From the NCBI RefSeq assembly GCF_947486615.1, contig NZ_CANKUD010000001.1, forward strand, positions 496,001 to 560,000: a stretch of DNA of 64,000 nucleotides. The letters run 5' to 3'. Shown piece after piece: positions 61,076-64,000 of the stretch (position 1 is its first letter; every line of letters starts with the position of its first letter). Origin of the DNA: an uncultured Modestobacter sp. (GTDB lineage: Bacteria > Actinomycetota > Actinomycetes > Mycobacteriales > Geodermatophilaceae). Position numbers and translations under genes: made by a program. The notes beneath the pieces were generated by a model. It ran no database searches and was not told the origin of the DNA. It saw only the letters and a program-made list of their open reading frames with translations.

Positions 61076-61839
61076 ACGCCCACCGCGTGGAAGCCGCCGT
61101 CGACGTGCACGATCTCCCCGGTGGTGGCGGGGAACCAGTCCGACAGCAGGGCCGCGACGGCCTTGCCGGCGGGCTCGGTGTCGGTGACCGACCAGCCCAG
61201 CGGCGCCCGGCCCTCCCAGGCCTCCTCGAACTGCTGGGAGCCGGGGATCGACTTCATCGCCATCGTGCGCAGCGGGCCGGCGGCGACCAGGTTCACCCGC
61301 ACGCCCTCGGGGCCCATCTCCCGGGCCAGGTAGCGGGAGGTGGACTCCAGCGCCGCCTTGGCCGCGCCCATCCAGCCGTAGACCGGCCACGCGACGGTGG
61401 CGTCGAAGGTCAGCCCGACCACCGAGGCGGTCTCGCCGAACAGCGGGCGGCAGGCCTGGGTGAGCGAGGCCAGCGACCAGGACGACACCTGGAACGCCGT
61501 CGCCGCGTGCTCCCACGCGACCTCGGGGAAGCCCTCCCCCATCGCCTCCTGCGGGGCGAAGCCGATCGAGTGCACCACGCCGTCCAGGGAGTCGACGTGC
61601 TCGCGCAGCCGCTCGGCCAGCGTGTCCAGGTGCTCGGTGTTCGTCACGTCGAGCTCGACCACCGGCGCCTCCTGCGGCAGCCGCTTGGCGATCCGCTGGC
61701 ACAGCGAGAACGCCCGCCCGAAGTTCGACAGGACGACGGTGGCGCCCTGCTCCTGAGCGATCCGCGCCGCCGAGAAGGCGATCGAGGCCTCGGTCAGCAC
61801 ACCCGCGACGAGGATCTTCTTGCCGTCCAGAATGCCCAT
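61072..61839 (-). CDS. fabI: Enoyl-ACP reductase (FabI/InhA-like)
   Basis: A 255-residue enoyl-ACP reductase: LDGKKILVAGVLTEASIAFSAARI with the family-specific start, substrate-site Tyr and Lys in YGWMGAAKAALES (YxxMxxxK), DATVAWPVYG and a C-terminal TTGEIVHVDGGFHAVG. It reduces the enoyl-ACP double bond with NADH in fatty-acid elongation. The 1-bp gap after fabG and the overlap with hemH make an operon identical to the mycobacterial mabA-inhA-hemZ order. ATG at 61839. Confidence 0.95.
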   Translation of the reverse strand: MGILDGKKILVAGVLTEASIAFSAARIAQEQGATVVLSNFGRAFSLCQRIAKRLPQEAPVVELDVTNTEHLDTLAERLREHVDSLDGVVHSIGFAPQEAMGEGFPEVAWEHAATAFQVSSWSLASLTQACRPLFGETASVVGLTFDATVAWPVYGWMGAAKAALESTSRYLAREMGPEGVRVNLVAAGPLRTMAMKSIPGSQQFEEAWEGRAPLGWSVTDTEPAGKAVAALLSDWFPATTGEIVHVDGGFHAVGV

Positions 61840-61840
61840 G

Positions 61841-62590
<750 letters not shown>

Positions 62591-62678
62591 CTAGTCGGTG
62601 GGCTCAGGTCACACCCGGGCGAGGTGGTCACCGGGCACCGACCCGGCGGCCGGCCGGGGTCGGCGGGACACTGGCCGG

Positions 62679-62966
62679 GTGACGTCGTCCACGCCTGTCC
62701 AGCGCGGTCTGGTCCGGCTGCTCAACACCGCCGACGGGCGGGCGCTGTGCCTGGCCGGCGCAGTGGACGCCGACGCCGTCCTGGCCTTCCGGCGTCGCTA
62801 CGGCCGGGAGCCGGTGCGGGTGGACGTGATCGACGCCGGGTCGGTGACCTCGCTGTCCGGCGCCGCCCTGGAGCTGGTCCGGGACCACCTGGACGTCGCC
62901 GCGCTGGGCGGGCGGACGGTCCCGCTCCGGCGCTCCCCCGCGTTCGGCCGGCTCCTGGTCAGCTGA
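62679..62966 (+). CDS. Small STAS-like protein
   Basis: A 95-residue protein with a probable STAS fold: ALCLAGAVDADAVLAFRRRYG, then VDVIDAGSVTSLSGAALELVRDHL, where VTSLSGAAL stands at the phosphorylatable-Ser loop of anti-sigma antagonists, and VPLRRSPAFGRLL. It may feed into RsbW-like control (inference). GTG at 62679, no clear ribosome-binding site. Divergent from fabG; its end overlaps the ABC ATPase gene stop by a few bases (convergent). Confidence 0.68.
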   Translation: MTSSTPVQRGLVRLLNTADGRALCLAGAVDADAVLAFRRRYGREPVRVDVIDAGSVTSLSGAALELVRDHLDVAALGGRTVPLRRSPAFGRLLVS

Positions 62967-63894
62967 GCCGGCCCACCCCGACCTCCCGCTCCATGGCCTC
63001 GCGAGCCGGTTCCTCAGGAACCAGGTCCTCGCGAACCGGGTCCTCGCGAGCCAGGTCCTGACGCGCCAGGTCCTGACGCGCCAGGTCCTGACGCGCCAGG
63101 TCGTGGTGCCGGCCGCGGGGCACCATCAGCGGCTTGCCGGAGACGGGGTCGGTGATGATCTCGCTCGACAGCCCGAACACGGCCTGGACCGTCTGCGGGG
63201 TGAGCACCTGCTCCGGCGGGCCCGCCGCGTGCAGCCGCCCGGCGGCGAGGGCGATCAGGTGGTCGGCGTAGCGCGCGGCGAGGTTCAGGTCGTGCAGCAC
63301 CATCACGATCGTCGTGCCGCGGGTGTGGTTCAGCGTGGTCAGCAGGTCGAGCACGTCGATCTGGTGGCTGACGTCCAGGAACGTGGTCGGCTCGTCGAGC
63401 AGCAGGACGTCGGTCCGCTGGGCGAGCGCCAGGGCGATCCACACCCGCTGACGCTGGCCGCCGGACAGCTCGTCCACCGACCGGTCGGCCAGCTCCGCCG
63501 TCTGGGTGGCGGCCAGCGCCTCGGCGACCGCCTCGTCGTCCTCCCGGCTCCACCGGGCGAGCAGCTTCTGGTGCGGGTGGCGGCCGCGGCCGACGAGGTC
63601 GCTGACCGTGATGCCCTCCGGGGCGATCGGCGACTGGGGCAGCAGGCCGAGGGTGCGGGCCAGCTCCTTGGCCGGCATCCGGTGCACCGCCTTGCCGTCC
63701 AGCAGCACCTGCCCGCTGCGCGGCGCCAGCAGCCGGGACATCGACCGCAGCAGCGTGGACTTGCCGCACGCGTTGGCCCCGACGATCGCGGTGATCCGCC
63801 CGGGCGGCACGACCAGGTCCAGGCCGTCGATGACGGTGCGCTCGCCGTAGCCCAGGGTCAGGGCGTCGGCCGTCAACGCGTGGTCGAGGGTCAC
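62959..63894 (-). CDS. Iron-siderophore ABC transporter ATP-binding protein (FecE-like)
   Basis: A 311-residue ATPase of the FecE/FepC group: Walker A GANACGKSTLL, Q-loop LGLLPQSP, signature LSGGQRQRVWIALALA, Walker B VLLLDEPTTFLDVSHQ, H-loop VLHDLNLAARYAD. It powers Fe(III)-siderophore import with the FecCD permease that precedes it. Odd feature: a 40-residue acidic/Arg tail with QDLAR repeats (15-bp DNA units, 63040-63100). GTG at 63894. Follows the permease in the same direction. Confidence 0.94.
   Translation of the reverse strand: MTLDHALTADALTLGYGERTVIDGLDLVVPPGRITAIVGANACGKSTLLRSMSRLLAPRSGQVLLDGKAVHRMPAKELARTLGLLPQSPIAPEGITVSDLVGRGRHPHQKLLARWSREDDEAVAEALAATQTAELADRSVDELSGGQRQRVWIALALAQRTDVLLLDEPTTFLDVSHQIDVLDLLTTLNHTRGTTIVMVLHDLNLAARYADHLIALAAGRLHAAGPPEQVLTPQTVQAVFGLSSEIITDPVSGKPLMVPRGRHHDLARQDLARQDLARQDLAREDPVREDLVPEEPAREAMEREVGVGRLS
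63040..63102 (-). repeat. 15-bp in-frame repeat at C-terminus of ABC ATPase
   Basis: Plus-strand units CAGGTCCTGACGCGC repeat three or four times with decaying variants, encoding (R)QDLAR/EDLVP-type pentapeptides. Same size class as the kinase repeat at 1957-2031. Confidence 0.88.
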
Positions 63895-63928
63895 TGAGCT
63901 CTCCGTTCGCCGTCCGCGGGCGTGCTCG

Positions 63929-64000
63929 TCACAGTGAGCCTCCTACGCGGTTGGACCGCACGATCAGGTAGATGAGGTAGGGCGCGCCGAGCACACCGGT
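63929..64000 (-). CDS. FecCD-type iron ABC permease, 3' end only
   Basis: The last 23 codons are visible (TGVLGAPYLIYLIVRSNRVG and GSL stop), matching the C-terminal helix of FecCD/BtuC-like permeases (GxPxFLxLLRR type). The gene continues past the end of the window, upstream on the minus strand. The stop is 35 bp before the ATPase start, so both belong to one siderophore uptake operon. Confidence 0.82.
   Translation of the reverse strand, partial: TGVLGAPYLIYLIVRSNRVGGSL

Overview
The window is very GC-rich DNA with GTG and TTG starts, GTGA/ATGA overlaps and Gly-Ala-Arg-rich proteins. The gene set includes an actinobacterial Fe-S ferrochelatase beside mabA/inhA-like fab genes, a c-di-AMP riboswitch on a lytic transglycosylase gene, Ku/LigD, DUF5709 proteins and a 13E12-type DUF222-HNH gene. 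This fits a free-living actinobacterium, probably Geodermatophilaceae (Blastococcus/Modestobacter/Geodermatophilus). That placement is inference, since no rRNA or taxonomic marker is present. About 66 protein genes are supported. No tRNA, rRNA, insertion sequence, prophage or CRISPR array was seen.

Layout. 0-3.7 kb: 3' part of an acyltransferase-3 gene, an overlapping two-component system and a DUF6518-type membrane protein. 3.7-6.5 kb: a MurF-type ligase and a secreted transglycosylase with a c-di-AMP riboswitch leader. 6.5-11.8 kb: methyltransferase, universal stress protein, DUF5709 protein, cupin, DyP peroxidase, a 48-residue zinc ribbon and PoxB. 11.8-15.2 kb: a small unknown gene, a DUF222-HNH gene, and a 0.7-kb intergenic region with two related 16-bp repeat arrays. 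15.2-20.5 kb: VOC protein, SDR, unknown protein, CitE-like lyase, HemK-like methyltransferase, and a sigma-like protein overlapping a membrane protein. 20.5-25.6 kb: a 5-oxoproline module (DUF1445 hydro-lyase, GntR regulator, NRAMP-like transporter, pxpA, pxpB, pxpC). 25.7-34.7 kb: spermidine-synthase-like protein, two MFS transporters, GH13 enzyme, and an RND pump divergent from a MarR gene with a perfect operator between them. 34.7-41.6 kb: ankyrin protein, dienelactone hydrolase, unknown proteins, an XRE-MurA fusion with its own palindrome, a SatD-like protein, a membrane protein, a PPOX enzyme and an AI-2E-type transporter. 41.7-51 kb: PAC2 protein, furA-katA, purU, membrane protein, and ku with split ligD genes. 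51-57.5 kb: DUF5709, STAS, topoisomerase IB, RsbW-SigF pair, SPFH and NfeD. 57.5-64 kb: unknown protein, a MerR/sliding-clamp fusion with a TPR-like partner, fabG-fabI-hemH, a STAS-like protein and the start of a siderophore ABC importer.

The genes point to a stress-tolerant soil lifestyle: oxidative defence (catalase/Fur, DyP), end joining, general-stress sigma control, c-di-AMP-linked wall remodelling and iron uptake. The less ordinary items are two regulator-enzyme fusions (XRE-MurA and MerR-clamp), the sigma-like/membrane pair with YRRP repeats, the 16-bp repeat arrays, and a family of covarying intergenic hairpins next to strong bidirectional terminators.
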